Assembly (NCBI GenBank): GCA_903865745.1
Contig: CAIPKV010000052.1
Span: 1 to 64,000, forward strand
Reading direction: 5' to 3'
Length of the DNA: 64,000 nt
Source of the DNA: an uncultured Verrucomicrobia subdivision 3 bacterium
GTDB taxonomy: Bacteria; Verrucomicrobiota; Verrucomicrobiia; Limisphaerales; UBA11358
In this document: one piece after another, positions 27,928-36,392 of the stretch
Layout of the letters: each line of letters begins with the position of its first letter
How positions within the stretch are numbered: position 1 is the stretch's first letter
Notes under the pieces: generated by a model
What the model was told of the DNA's origin: nothing
Seen by the model: only the letters and a program-made list of their open reading frames with translations
The model's database searches: none
Program-made: the position numbers and the translations under genes

Positions 27928-27997
27928 GCCGGACAGTCCCTGCCATCTCTAAACCTTTAACTCCTAACTCCAAACCGCATGTAAAAAAGGCCGCAAT

Positions 27998-28609
27998 TTA
28001 TTGCTGATCCTCGTGGATGGAACTCAAGCGGGCGTAAGCGGCTTTGGATTCCATGATGAGCGCCTTGAAACGCCATTCGGCACCGGGTTCGAGCAGGGCC
28101 TGATAGTCTTTCGCCAGCCCAATCGGCTGGTCTTGCTTGTCGAACAGGTTTAATTCCAGGCGCACTCCATAGCGTCGTTCGGCGCCCAGATTTCGGACTT
28201 TGCCCGTGGCATACACCAGCGAACTGCCGGGGGTCTTTTCCAGTTTGATGGCGGAGATGCCGAAATCGTTGGTCTGGGTTTCGTACTTCGGCTTCGCCGG
28301 GACCATCGTGGCGGGAGCAGGGGCGGGAATGCTTGTGACTTGAGTCGCCGGAACTGGTTGGGTGACGAAGTGAAACTGTTTTAAGCACAAAACCAGCGTC
28401 GGAATGAATACGAGCAGGCTGACGGCAACGGCAATAATCAGTTTTATTTGAGGGGAAAGGCCGGTCGTGGTGGGCGTTTGACTTGAAAGTAGCGGCGTTG
28501 ACTGCTGGCAATGCGGGCATTCGATGGTTTGGCCAGCGGCGACGGCGGGGAATTCCAGATGACCACCGCAGGCTTGGCATTCGCCCTTTACAAAGTTGTC
28601 AGTGGACAT
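27998..28609 (-). CDS. Zinc-ribbon membrane protein of unknown function
   Basis: 203 residues. The N-terminus has a zinc ribbon with two pairs of cysteines ('GECQACGGHLEF' and 'IECPHCQQ'). One membrane helix follows at ~55-78 ('LIIAVAVSLLVFIPTLVLCL'). After a Pro/Ala/Thr-rich linker comes a beta-rich domain of ~100 residues ('NDFGISAIKLEKTPGSSLVY') resembling the FxLYD-type domains that end 'EWRFKALI'. The layout suggests a cytoplasmic zinc ribbon with an external beta domain. I cannot name the family with certainty. It is divergent from the DUF1501 gene. Confidence 0.7.
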   Translation of the reverse strand: MSTDNFVKGECQACGGHLEFPAVAAGQTIECPHCQQSTPLLSSQTPTTTGLSPQIKLIIAVAVSLLVFIPTLVLCLKQFHFVTQPVPATQVTSIPAPAPATMVPAKPKYETQTNDFGISAIKLEKTPGSSLVYATGKVRNLGAERRYGVRLELNLFDKQDQPIGLAKDYQALLEPGAEWRFKALIMESKAAYARLSSIHEDQQ

Positions 28610-28681
28610 TGATTAGAATGGGTGCGACAAAATATACGAAACCACTAGCTGCAACCGAGCGTCGTAATCATTACTAACCTT

Positions 28682-30106
28682 ATGAATCAGGACGATAAAT
28701 TCAAGTCGGAACACACCGTTCGCCTGGAAGATCATTTTCTCACCCGCCGCCAGTTCCTGCAGCGGGCCGGCATGGGCTTCGGTGCGCTCAGTCTCGCGGC
28801 CATGTTTGGCAATGACCTTTTCGCCCCGCTGGCCCACGCCATGGAAGCCGAGCCGACGTTGCTCCCTAAAACGCCGCCGCTGCCGGCCAAGGCCAAGCAT
28901 GTGGTGCATATCTTTGCGCAGGGCGCGCCGTCGCACGTGGATACGTGGGACCCCAAGCCGATGTTGAATAAAATGGATGGGCAAGAAATCCCCGGCATGA
29001 ATGGCGTGGCGATGGGGTCGCCCTTCACGTTCTCCAAAAAGGGGAAGTCCGGGTTGGAGATGAGCGAAGTTTTCCCGCAACTCGGTGAGGTGGCGGATGA
29101 TTTGTGCGTGATCCGCTCAATGTACACGGACATTCCGGCGCATGAAGTGGCGACGATCATGATGAATACCGGGTCGCGCTTGGTGCGGCCGAGTGTTGGG
29201 TCCTGGGTGCTTTATGGGCTCGGCTCAGAGAATCAGAATATGCCGGGGTACATTTCGTTGCGACCCGGTGGCGCGCCGCCGGGGGGTACGGCGAACTGGC
29301 AATCGGCTTTTTTGCCGGGCATTTATCAAGGCGTCAGCATCAATACGAAGGTGCCCACGCTAAACATGTTGATTGAGAATATCCGCAACCCGGTCACGCC
29401 GCTGGCCGAGCAGCGCCGTCAGCTCGACCTGGTGCACAAGCTGAACGAGATTCACAGTCAGGATTTGCAGAAGGATGCGCAGCTCGAGGCGCGCCTGGAG
29501 GCCTATGAGATGGCGTTCAAGATGCAGACGGAGGCGACGGACGCCTTTGATTTAAACAAGGAACCGGTGGCCATGCGTGAATTGTACGGGCGCAGTGCAC
29601 AAGGAAATCAGTTACTTATCGCGCGACGGCTCATCGAGCGCGGGGTGCGTTTCGTGCAGGTATGGGCCGGCGGCTGGGACCATCATCAGGATTTGGAAGA
29701 GCGCCTGCCGGAACGCGCCAAGGATATTGACCAGCCGCTGGCGGCCTTTATCAAGGATTTGAAGCAGCGCGGATTGTTTGACGAGACGCTCATTGTTTGG
29801 GGCGGCGAATTTGGTCGCAAGCCGACGCGCGACCGCAACGGCGGCGAGAATCCCGGACGCGATCATAATTCCAAGGCCTTTACCACTGTGCTTGCCGGTG
29901 GCGGCGTGCGTGGCGGCATGACCTATGGCAAAACGGATGATTTCGGGGCGGCCTCGGTCGAGAACAAGGTGCACGTGCATGACTTGCACGCGACCATGCT
30001 GGCGCTGCTGGGCTTCGACCATAAGAAGCTAACGTACCGCTATAACGGCCGCGATTTCCGCCTGACGGAAACGTCCGGGGAAGTCATCAAGGCAGTCATG
30101 GCTTGA
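28682..30106 (+). CDS. DUF1501 protein with Tat signal (sulfatase-like fold)
   Basis: 474 residues. A twin-arginine signal is visible ('TRRQFLQRAGMGFGALSLAA'). The rest is a typical DUF1501 domain ('HVVHIFAQGAPSHVDTWDPK', 'HEVATIMMNTGSRLVRPSVG', 'GGEFGRKPTRD', 'HDLHATMLALLGFD'), a family related to alkaline phosphatase/sulfatase folds and abundant in Planctomycetes and Verrucomicrobia. It overlaps or abuts the DUF1549/DUF1553 gene, the usual partner, so the two form an operon. They are thought to act together in the periplasm on an unidentified substrate; the biochemical role is not established. Confidence 0.93.
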   Translation: MNQDDKFKSEHTVRLEDHFLTRRQFLQRAGMGFGALSLAAMFGNDLFAPLAHAMEAEPTLLPKTPPLPAKAKHVVHIFAQGAPSHVDTWDPKPMLNKMDGQEIPGMNGVAMGSPFTFSKKGKSGLEMSEVFPQLGEVADDLCVIRSMYTDIPAHEVATIMMNTGSRLVRPSVGSWVLYGLGSENQNMPGYISLRPGGAPPGGTANWQSAFLPGIYQGVSINTKVPTLNMLIENIRNPVTPLAEQRRQLDLVHKLNEIHSQDLQKDAQLEARLEAYEMAFKMQTEATDAFDLNKEPVAMRELYGRSAQGNQLLIARRLIERGVRFVQVWAGGWDHHQDLEERLPERAKDIDQPLAAFIKDLKQRGLFDETLIVWGGEFGRKPTRDRNGGENPGRDHNSKAFTTVLAGGGVRGGMTYGKTDDFGAASVENKVHVHDLHATMLALLGFDHKKLTYRYNGRDFRLTETSGEVIKAVMA

Positions 30107-30124
30107 ACGACATGAGGCTGTTTA

Positions 30125-30218
30125 ACGCAAAGGCGCAAAGACCTAAAGACGCCCGGCCAGAGCGGCGGGAAATGAACTTTGTGGAGGTTAAATGGATAGC
30201 GCCTCGGCGTCTTAGCGT
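30125..30218. repeat. Imperfect inverted repeat at the start of the DUF1549/DUF1553 gene
   Basis: ACGCAAAGGCGCAAAG (30125-30140) pairs with CTCGGCGTCTTAGCGT (30203-30218), matching at 12 of 16 positions. The 'acgcaaaggcgcaaag' string resembles short inverted repeats often found between genes of environmental bacteria. It lies over the start region of the downstream gene and may have altered its N-terminus. Confidence 0.55.
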
Positions 30219-32658
30219 ATTCGAGTTAATTTTCCATTGGGTGGTGCTAGCTGGCGCGATGATTGGTTCGATCGCTGGTGCGGCTGATTTGACTCAGGCG
30301 CAGACAGACTTCTTTGAGAATAAGATTCGCCCCATCCTTATCGACCATTGTTATAAGTGTCACAGCACCCTTGCGGAAAAGGTTAAGGGCGGCCTGCTGC
30401 TCGACAGCCGTGAGGCGTTGCTTAAGGGCGGCGATACCGGCAAAGCCATTGTTCCCGGCGATCCCGAAGCGAGTTTGCTCATCAAGGCCGTGCGCTATGG
30501 CGACCCGGACTTGCAGATGCCCAAGGATAAGAAGCTCGATGACGACCAGATAGCGGCCCTCGTTGCCTGGGTAAAGATGGGTGCGCCGGATCCGCGCAGT
30601 GCCACTGCCGACCAACGGAAGTGGACTGATGACAAGACGAATCATTGGGCCTGGCAACCGATCAAGCGCGTGGCGATTCCGGAGGTGAGCGACCCGGATT
30701 GGTGTCAAACACCCGTGGATAACTTCATCCTGGCGAAGCTGGACGAGAACGGGCTTAAACCTAATCCGCCCGCTGACCGGCGCACGCTCATCCGTCGCGC
30801 ATCCTTCGATCTCATCGGTCTGCCGCCCACGCCGGAAGAAGTGCAGGCGTTCGTCGATGACACGTCGCCGAACGCTTTTGCGAAGGTGGTGGACCGGCTG
30901 CTGGCCTCGCCGCATTATGGCGAGCGCTGGGGACGGCATTGGCTGGATGTGGCACGTTACAGCGATACCAAGGGCATGCCGCGTCGCAACAATGAGGATA
31001 CCCTTAATCCATTTGCATGGACTTACCGCGACTATGTCATTCGCAGTTTTAATCAGGACAAGCCTTATAACCGGTTTATCCTCGAACAAATTGCCGCTGA
31101 CCGGCTGACCACCTCACAGTCGAATCCGCAGAATCTGGCTGCGCTCGGATTCCTCACCGTCGGCGACCATTTCATGGGAATGCAGAACGATATTCTCAAC
31201 GACCGCATTGATGTGGTGTGTAAAGGGTTTCTGGGCCTGACCGTGACGTGCGCACGGTGTCACGACCATAAGTTCGATCCCATACCGCAGAAGGATTATT
31301 ATTCGTTGCGCGGTATCTTTGATAGTTGTGCTGAGCCAAAAGTATTGCCAATTATTGCCCGCTACACCAACACGCCAGCCCTTGATGATTATGTGCGCCA
31401 GCGCGAGAAGCTAACCACCACCTTGGCCGCGCTCGAAGCCAGTTTGCCGTATATTCGCAAGACCGCTCAAACCGAGGAAGATAAGCGGAAAGCCATCAAA
31501 ATGGCGCAAGAGCAGATGCGGCAGACGGAGCATCAACTGGCGGAACTTGATTTTACCAACACCGCGTCGCCACCCCGGGCGATGGTACTGGAAGACAAAG
31601 TGCGTGGTCATGATTCACCTGTATTCATACGCGGCGAGGCAGGTAATCAGGGCGAACTGGTGCCGCGCCGGTTCCTGCAACTGTTGTCGCCGCCGTACCG
31701 CACTATCTTCACTAATGGCAGCGGCCGGCTCGAACTCGCCCTCGGCATCGCCAGCCCCAGCAACCCGCTCACGCCGCGCGTGATGGTCAACCGCATCTGG
31801 CAGCATCATTTTGGCCTTGGTTTCGTGCCCACGCCGGATGATTTCGGCATGATGTCGGACCCGCCCAGCCATCCGGAGTTGCTGGATTATCTGGCGATGA
31901 ACTTCATGACCAATGGCTGGAGTATCAAAAAGATGCATCGGCTCATCATGCTCTCGAGCACTTATCAGGAAAGCAGCGCCAACAACCCGCGTTATGCCCA
32001 GACCGATCCCGGCAACCGGCTTCTCTGGCGCGCCAATATCCGGCGGCTCGAATACGAACCGCTGCGCGATTCGCTGCTGGCCATTGGCGGGCTGCTGGAT
32101 CCCACCGTTTATGGTCGGCCCGTGGATTTGCGGGTCCATCCGGAATCCACCCGGCGGACCATCTATGATTTCATTGATCGCGCGAACATCCCGGACACGC
32201 TCGTCAATTTCGACTTTGCCACGCCAGATATGGTCACGGGCATCCGGCATCAAACCACCGTGCCGCAGCAGGCGTTGTTTCTCATGAACAGTCCGATTGT
32301 CATTGAGCTGGCCCGGCGATTGGTGGCGACGCCCGATTTTGTGGCTACTGATGATGCGAACGAGCGGTTGAAATTTCTCTATGAACGGATTTATCAGCGC
32401 CCCCCGAGCGATGATGAGGTCGCGCTGGGTTTGGAGTTTGTGAATGAAATTCCGATTGCGGGCGAAGTGCCACCGCCGTTGCCAGGCACAGGTGACAAGT
32501 TTTTTAAGGGTGACAAAGGCCTTAAGGGCAAGAAGGGCCTCAAGGGTGGTAATAATTATGTGAACTGGCCACCACTGAAGAACCGTGCACCGCTGACTTC
32601 GTGGGAGGAATACGCCCAGGCCTTGCTACAGGCCAATGAGACCTACTTCGTAAATTAA
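30172..32658 (+). CDS. PSD1-type protein: cytochrome c-like domain + DUF1549 + DUF1553
   Basis: About 828 residues from the ATG at 30172. In-frame starts at 30103 (TTG, overlapping the DUF1501 stop) and 30112 (ATG) are possible, but 30172 places the hydrophobic segment ('VFELIFHWVVLAGAMIGSIA') as a signal peptide. The heme-binding motif is 'CYKCHS' (CxxCH), in a PSC-type cytochrome domain. DUF1549 follows ('NFILAKLDENGLKPNPPADR', 'GERWGRHWLDVARYSDT', and a further cysteine pair in 'CARCHDHKFDPI'), then DUF1553 ('PRVMVNRIWQHHFG', 'SIKKMHRLIMLSSTYQESS'). It is the standard partner of DUF1501. A Lys/Gly-rich insert of simple repeats (~32500-32550, 'KGDKGLKGKKGLKGG') near the C-terminus is unusual. 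Confidence 0.92.
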   Translation: MNFVEVKWIAPRRLSVFELIFHWVVLAGAMIGSIAGAADLTQAQTDFFENKIRPILIDHCYKCHSTLAEKVKGGLLLDSREALLKGGDTGKAIVPGDPEASLLIKAVRYGDPDLQMPKDKKLDDDQIAALVAWVKMGAPDPRSATADQRKWTDDKTNHWAWQPIKRVAIPEVSDPDWCQTPVDNFILAKLDENGLKPNPPADRRTLIRRASFDLIGLPPTPEEVQAFVDDTSPNAFAKVVDRLLASPHYGERWGRHWLDVARYSDTKGMPRRNNEDTLNPFAWTYRDYVIRSFNQDKPYNRFILEQIAADRLTTSQSNPQNLAALGFLTVGDHFMGMQNDILNDRIDVVCKGFLGLTVTCARCHDHKFDPIPQKDYYSLRGIFDSCAEPKVLPIIARYTNTPALDDYVRQREKLTTTLAALEASLPYIRKTAQTEEDKRKAIKMAQEQMRQTEHQLAELDFTNTASPPRAMVLEDKVRGHDSPVFIRGEAGNQGELVPRRFLQLLSPPYRTIFTNGSGRLELALGIASPSNPLTPRVMVNRIWQHHFGLGFVPTPDDFGMMSDPPSHPELLDYLAMNFMTNGWSIKKMHRLIMLSSTYQESSANNPRYAQTDPGNRLLWRANIRRLEYEPLRDSLLAIGGLLDPTVYGRPVDLRVHPESTRRTIYDFIDRANIPDTLVNFDFATPDMVTGIRHQTTVPQQALFLMNSPIVIELARRLVATPDFVATDDANERLKFLYERIYQRPPSDDEVALGLEFVNEIPIAGEVPPPLPGTGDKFFKGDKGLKGKKGLKGGNNYVNWPPLKNRAPLTSWEEYAQALLQANETYFVN

Positions 32659-32678
32659 GCGCAGGGGGCCGGGATACT

Positions 32679-32705
32679 TACCGCAAACTACACGAAATAC
32701 GCGAA
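32679..32705. repeat. Dispersed 27-bp repeat, copy 2
   Basis: Differs at two of 27 positions from 27901-27927. It begins 20 bp after the stop codon of the DUF1549/DUF1553 gene. Confidence 0.75.
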
Positions 32706-32804
32706 CAGGAAAAGGTCAGAGGTAGTTTTCCTGATTAACTTCGGTTTGATACTGGCAGTGATGCCATGGATTCCGATTAAGCTGCCGTGGTGAGTGGTCT
32801 AAAA

Positions 32805-33165
32805 CCCTTTTGGTTTGTTGAAAAACCCGTTTGCTTTGGTCCAACTCAACGTTGTTCTGGACCAACTCACCGTTGCGCTGGAGCAGGTGGTGAGCTTTTG
32901 AGACAGCACCCGTTGTGACCGACTGGAAACAGCCTTGCGCTGGGGCATCTCACCGTTGCGATGGAGTAAAACACCGTTGTTATGGCCCAACTCAAAGTTG
33001 TTCTGAAGCATCTCACGGTTGGTCTGAACGGGTATGCATGTGCTACGGAAGAAACACCGTTGTTCTGGAGCAACACACCGTTGCTTTGGACCAATTCACT
33101 GTTGTGATACGACAAAACACCTTTGTGATGGGCCAAAACAAAGTCTTGATGGAGCGATAAACGGG
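32805..33165. repeat. 21-bp degenerate array B (GTTG-N8-CAAC dyads, about 16 units)
   Basis: TTG anchors fall at 32831, 32852, 32873, then 32956, 32977, 32998, 33019, then 33060, 33081, 33102, 33123, stepping 21 bp inside each block. Between the blocks the phase slips by one base or so. The typical unit reads CACCGTTGTTCTGGACCAAC plus T, and its core GTTG-N8-CAAC is a dyad. It fills the gap between the DUF1549/DUF1553 gene and a decayed gene. Both strands show long open frames that only reflect the seven-codon period. Confidence 0.82.
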
Positions 33166-33378
33166 GTAAAATTGTCTTGCAACACCGCATTCGGGCCGTC
33201 GCCGTTCCGCTTTGGGACGAAATCTGTTCTAAAAATGCCAATCCATTTTGCCTAACAGCCACCTCGAAACCTCAAATACTCAAATTCCATCACTCAACTC
33301 GCAGCTTCAATTTCCTGCTGACAACTCAAAACTGTATAAACAACGCGATGATGGCAGCCAGACTGAATCAAAGGTACG

Positions 33379-33864
33379 TTGAAACTCAAGGCGCAGGAGT
33401 TCATTGATGCCGAAACCGATTGCCAGGACGGCACCACCACGGACACCCAACACAAAAAAACCGTGAAGGCGGCTTTGCTCGTCATGGCCGATGAAGCGGC
33501 GGATGCGGTGGAGAAACTGGCGGCGGGCAATGTGGAAATCCTGACGGCTTCTGGATTCCATCTCACCAGTACCGGTGGCGTGAGTCCCACACCCGTGGGC
33601 ACGGCGGCCATCGCGTCGTTTGCGAATGAAGTGACCACGAAGATTCGCTTGAACCTAACCATCACCGGCAACGTGCGGGCGGTCATTGTGGAACGCCTGA
33701 ACGCAGACGGCACTTGGACCAAGGTGGGCGTGTACACTGACCTGAATGATGTGGTGGTGGAGAAGCTCACCCCGGGTTCATCAAACACCTTCCGCGTTTG
33801 CGGGATGGCGGCGGGCAACCAGACCAGCGAATACAGCGTACCGATGACCGGCTTCTGCACCTAG
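33379..33864 (+). CDS. Probable 5'-truncated fibronectin type III-like protein
   Basis: 161 residues from a TTG. No signal peptide. The first ~60 residues are helical ('KKTVKAALLVMADEAADAVEKLAAGN'), the rest looks like a single beta domain of the fn3 type ('RAVIVERLNADGTWTKVGVY', 'KLTPGSSNTFRVCGMAAGN'). Related short verrucomicrobial proteins carry a longer N-terminal helical part; an ATG at 33348 opens a different frame ('MMAARLNQRY') that fits the start of such a protein, which suggests a deletion or frameshift near 33380. It may be a decayed gene. A strong terminator at 33907 still follows it. Confidence 0.5.
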   Translation: MKLKAQEFIDAETDCQDGTTTDTQHKKTVKAALLVMADEAADAVEKLAAGNVEILTASGFHLTSTGGVSPTPVGTAAIASFANEVTTKIRLNLTITGNVRAVIVERLNADGTWTKVGVYTDLNDVVVEKLTPGSSNTFRVCGMAAGNQTSEYSVPMTGFCT

Positions 33865-33875
33865 ACGGGTGAAGA

Positions 33876-33896
33876 GTTGACGGTTGAGCGTTGAGA
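33876..33896. repeat. 7-bp mini-repeat (GTTGAnn x3)
   Basis: GTTGACG, GTTGAGC, GTTGAGA in direct succession just after the stop codon at 33864. Confidence 0.7.
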
Positions 33897-33906
33897 GCTA
33901 ATCAGT

Positions 33907-33940
33907 GGCGCAGGCAAAGGCCTGCGCCGTTTTGGTTTTT
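33907..33940 (+). terminator. Rho-independent terminator after the fn3-like gene
   Basis: Perfect 9-bp stem (GGCGCAGGC, 33907-33915, with GCCTGCGCC, 33920-33928), loop AAAG, then GTTTTGGTTTTT. Confidence 0.85.
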
Positions 33941-34127
33941 AATGGCTGCTTGGAGGGTCGGCTGAATTTTAACAATCCAAATGAGCCAGGCGAAGCCACA
34001 TAAGCTTTTTGAAGCGTTTATTTATTTGAATTTATCGTTTCAAAGATTTAGTAATGTTACCCAGCAACTTTTGACCTCATCATTTCTGAGCTCAAGCTAG
34101 GAGCTAAAACCACAAACAGTAGTATCA

Positions 34128-34241
34128 ATGAAAACCAACCTCGCGCTGGCTTTGCTGGCGCTCACAGCCCTCAACTCTCAACTCGCAAACTCCTTTGCAC
34201 AAAGCACCGCCTTTACTTATCAAGGCCGGTTGAAGTCATGA
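34128..34241 (+). pseudogene. Remnant of a secreted protein: signal peptide plus 'FTYQGRL'
   Basis: 37 codons: a signal peptide (MKTNLALALLALTALNSQLA) followed by 'STAFTYQGRLKS' and a stop. In verrucomicrobial secreted proteins this signal/'FTYQGRL' start leads into a long domain; here it is cut short. Its TGA overlaps the ATG of the HEAT-repeat gene (34238), so the break point lies exactly at the next gene. The signal region itself contains a 7-bp repeat (CTCAACT twice, about 34165-34180). Confidence 0.6.
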
Positions 34242-36307
34242 CCCGCATCGCGCTCTGGCTGGCGCAGCACCAGCTCAAATCCAAGACACCCGCCAAGCGG
34301 TTGAAGGCGCTGGCGAGCTTGCGCACCATCATCAATGACACGGTCGTTGCCCTCGACGACAATATTACCATTGCGCTGCTCAAGCATGTGCTGACGGATC
34401 CCGACATTGTGGTTCGTCAGGAGGCAGCCATCATTCTCGCCGACTTGCGCGATGCACGGACGGTGCCGGTCTTCATCCGCGCTTTGAATGATGCCAGCGA
34501 AACAGTGCAGGAAACCGCCATCGCCGCGCTTAAGCGGTTCAACGATCCGTCGGCCATCGCCGCGCTGAAACCAAAGCTGACCAATGGCTCGCCCATCATC
34601 CAATGGCGGGCGGCGCAGGCGCTCTACGCTTTGGGCTGGCGACCCATCGCGGCGGCGGAACACATTGATTATCATATTGCCACCGGCGAGCTGGAGCGTT
34701 TGGCCGGTTACGGCACGGAGGTGGTGAATCCCCTGGTAAAAATGATGCAAACGGCCAAATTGGAGGTCAAGGTGACGGCCACCAATATCCTGGGCGAGAT
34801 CAGTGATCCGGTGGTGTTCAAGCCGTTGCAGAATTTGTTGCGCGATCCGGAGCCGTCCGTGCGCAGTGCGGCGATTTGCGCTTTGGAAAAGTCAGGCTGC
34901 CGCGACGCGTTGCCAGCGCTGGTGTCGTCATTGCGGGATAATTCGCGCGCTGTCCGTCTGGCCGCCGCGCAGGTGCTCGGCACGCTGGGCAACCTGTCAA
35001 CGGTGGAACCACTCATCCGGCTGGTGGATGACTCGGACTGGGAGGTGCGCCGGGCCGCGGTGCAATCGCTCGGCAAACTGGGTGATGCCCGGGCGTTTCC
35101 GACGGTGGCCAAGCGGCTGGATGACAAGGAGCAGGAAGTGCGTGAGGTCGCTGCCGATGCCATGGGCCGCGTGGGCAACGATAGCATTGTGGAAAAGATG
35201 GTGATGACGATGGTGGATGCGAACAGCGGGGTGCGCCAGGCGGCCGCGCGAGCCTTGGCCAAGATTTATCCACGCTGGGAAAATTCTGAGCGCGTGCAGA
35301 AGCTGCTACCGGAACTGCAGAGCGCCCTGCAGCATCAGGACCCCAGCGTGCAACGGGCGGCGGCGAATCTGGTCAGGCGCGTCGGTCACACGCACGCGGG
35401 CGGGGTGGGGCTGGCGTTTAATCCCAGTGAACAAGTGGCCTCGCCGATTGCGGCGACGCTGCGGTATTTGTTGACCGATGCCGACCCGGCAGTGCGCGTG
35501 GCAGCGGTTGAGACCATCGGCCAGATGTTTTTGGTAGAATGCGCGGAACCGTTGAAAGCGTTACTGACGGATGTTGACCCCGGGGTAAGGCTCGCGGCGC
35601 AAGGGGCGCTGGCTAAACTGACCGAAGCGGAGACGGACGCCAGTGCCGGCGAAATGGCTCCAGTGATTTCGAGTGCGGTGGAAGATGTGCTGATTTGTTC
35701 CTCGTTTGGTGAAGTGTTGCATGATCGCAACTGCCGGCATCTGGCCGACTGGCTAAAAGTGTTGGAATTTATCCTACCGCAGGCGGCCCAGTTGGGTGGA
35801 TTAATGCGGCTCGGCATCTTTCAGCGAGTCCTTATTCATACCAGCGGCGCTCGCGTGGTGGTTCTCACCGTACCGGAAGGCAGCGTGATGTTGCGCGTGA
35901 AAAATGATTATCCCGTCGTGCCGCTGACGAGCGGGGTCATGGTGGATGAGGCGATGAAAGCAGCCGCCACGCAATGGTTGCTCAAGCTGCCGGCGGAGCG
36001 CGGCGTGCTGCTCCGTTGTTTGCGCTTTCCCGACCAGACCATTGTTAGCGATGTAGATTCGCGCGACCTCACATCGGCGGCGTTGGAAGAGGCTTATCGC
36101 GCGGCGGCAGATACCTTCCAATGGTTGCTGGCCCGGCAAATTCCCTCCCTGCGACTCGAGTGGAGCTACGACCGGACCTCGCTGCATTGTGTGCGGCGCG
36201 TGGACAAGACAATCTTGGGCGCCATGGTATCCGCCAAGCCGGGCGAGGTGAATTTGGCCGGTTTGGAAAGGCAATTGACGGAATTTATATCGCTGGCGGC
36301 GGCTTGA
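34238..36307 (+). CDS. HEAT-repeat (PBS-lyase type) protein with unassigned C-terminal domain
   Basis: 689 residues, no signal peptide. Residues ~1-470 are a run of HEAT repeats ('DPDIVVRQEAAIILADLRDA', 'DPEPSVRSAAICALEKSG', 'DSDWEVRRAAVQSLGKLGDA', 'DPAVRVAAVETIGQM'), a helical solenoid for protein contacts. From ~485 the sequence changes to a mixed alpha/beta region with two similar halves ('LGIFQRVLIHTSGARVVVLT' and a later part ending 'CVRRVDKTILGAMV'), which might be roadblock-like but I cannot assign it. The start codon overlaps the stop of the 37-codon remnant, so its own promoter or leader may have been taken from that broken gene. Cytoplasmic scaffold is the likely role. Confidence 0.8.
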   Translation: MTRIALWLAQHQLKSKTPAKRLKALASLRTIINDTVVALDDNITIALLKHVLTDPDIVVRQEAAIILADLRDARTVPVFIRALNDASETVQETAIAALKRFNDPSAIAALKPKLTNGSPIIQWRAAQALYALGWRPIAAAEHIDYHIATGELERLAGYGTEVVNPLVKMMQTAKLEVKVTATNILGEISDPVVFKPLQNLLRDPEPSVRSAAICALEKSGCRDALPALVSSLRDNSRAVRLAAAQVLGTLGNLSTVEPLIRLVDDSDWEVRRAAVQSLGKLGDARAFPTVAKRLDDKEQEVREVAADAMGRVGNDSIVEKMVMTMVDANSGVRQAAARALAKIYPRWENSERVQKLLPELQSALQHQDPSVQRAAANLVRRVGHTHAGGVGLAFNPSEQVASPIAATLRYLLTDADPAVRVAAVETIGQMFLVECAEPLKALLTDVDPGVRLAAQGALAKLTEAETDASAGEMAPVISSAVEDVLICSSFGEVLHDRNCRHLADWLKVLEFILPQAAQLGGLMRLGIFQRVLIHTSGARVVVLTVPEGSVMLRVKNDYPVVPLTSGVMVDEAMKAAATQWLLKLPAERGVLLRCLRFPDQTIVSDVDSRDLTSAALEEAYRAAADTFQWLLARQIPSLRLEWSYDRTSLHCVRRVDKTILGAMVSAKPGEVNLAGLERQLTEFISLAAA

Positions 36308-36392
36308 AGCGTATGTGTCATTTAGCTTATTCACTGGTTTGTAACCAGACACACCTTGCGCCGTCCGGCATGGGGCGGCATCATTATCCCTA

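Noticed and set aside
27721-27960. 79-codon frame opposite the start of the HA-domain gene
   Set aside because: No family resemblance; part of it is the dispersed 27-bp repeat.
32867-33262. Open frames on both strands through array B
   Set aside because: They follow the array and stop where it ends; no family resemblance.
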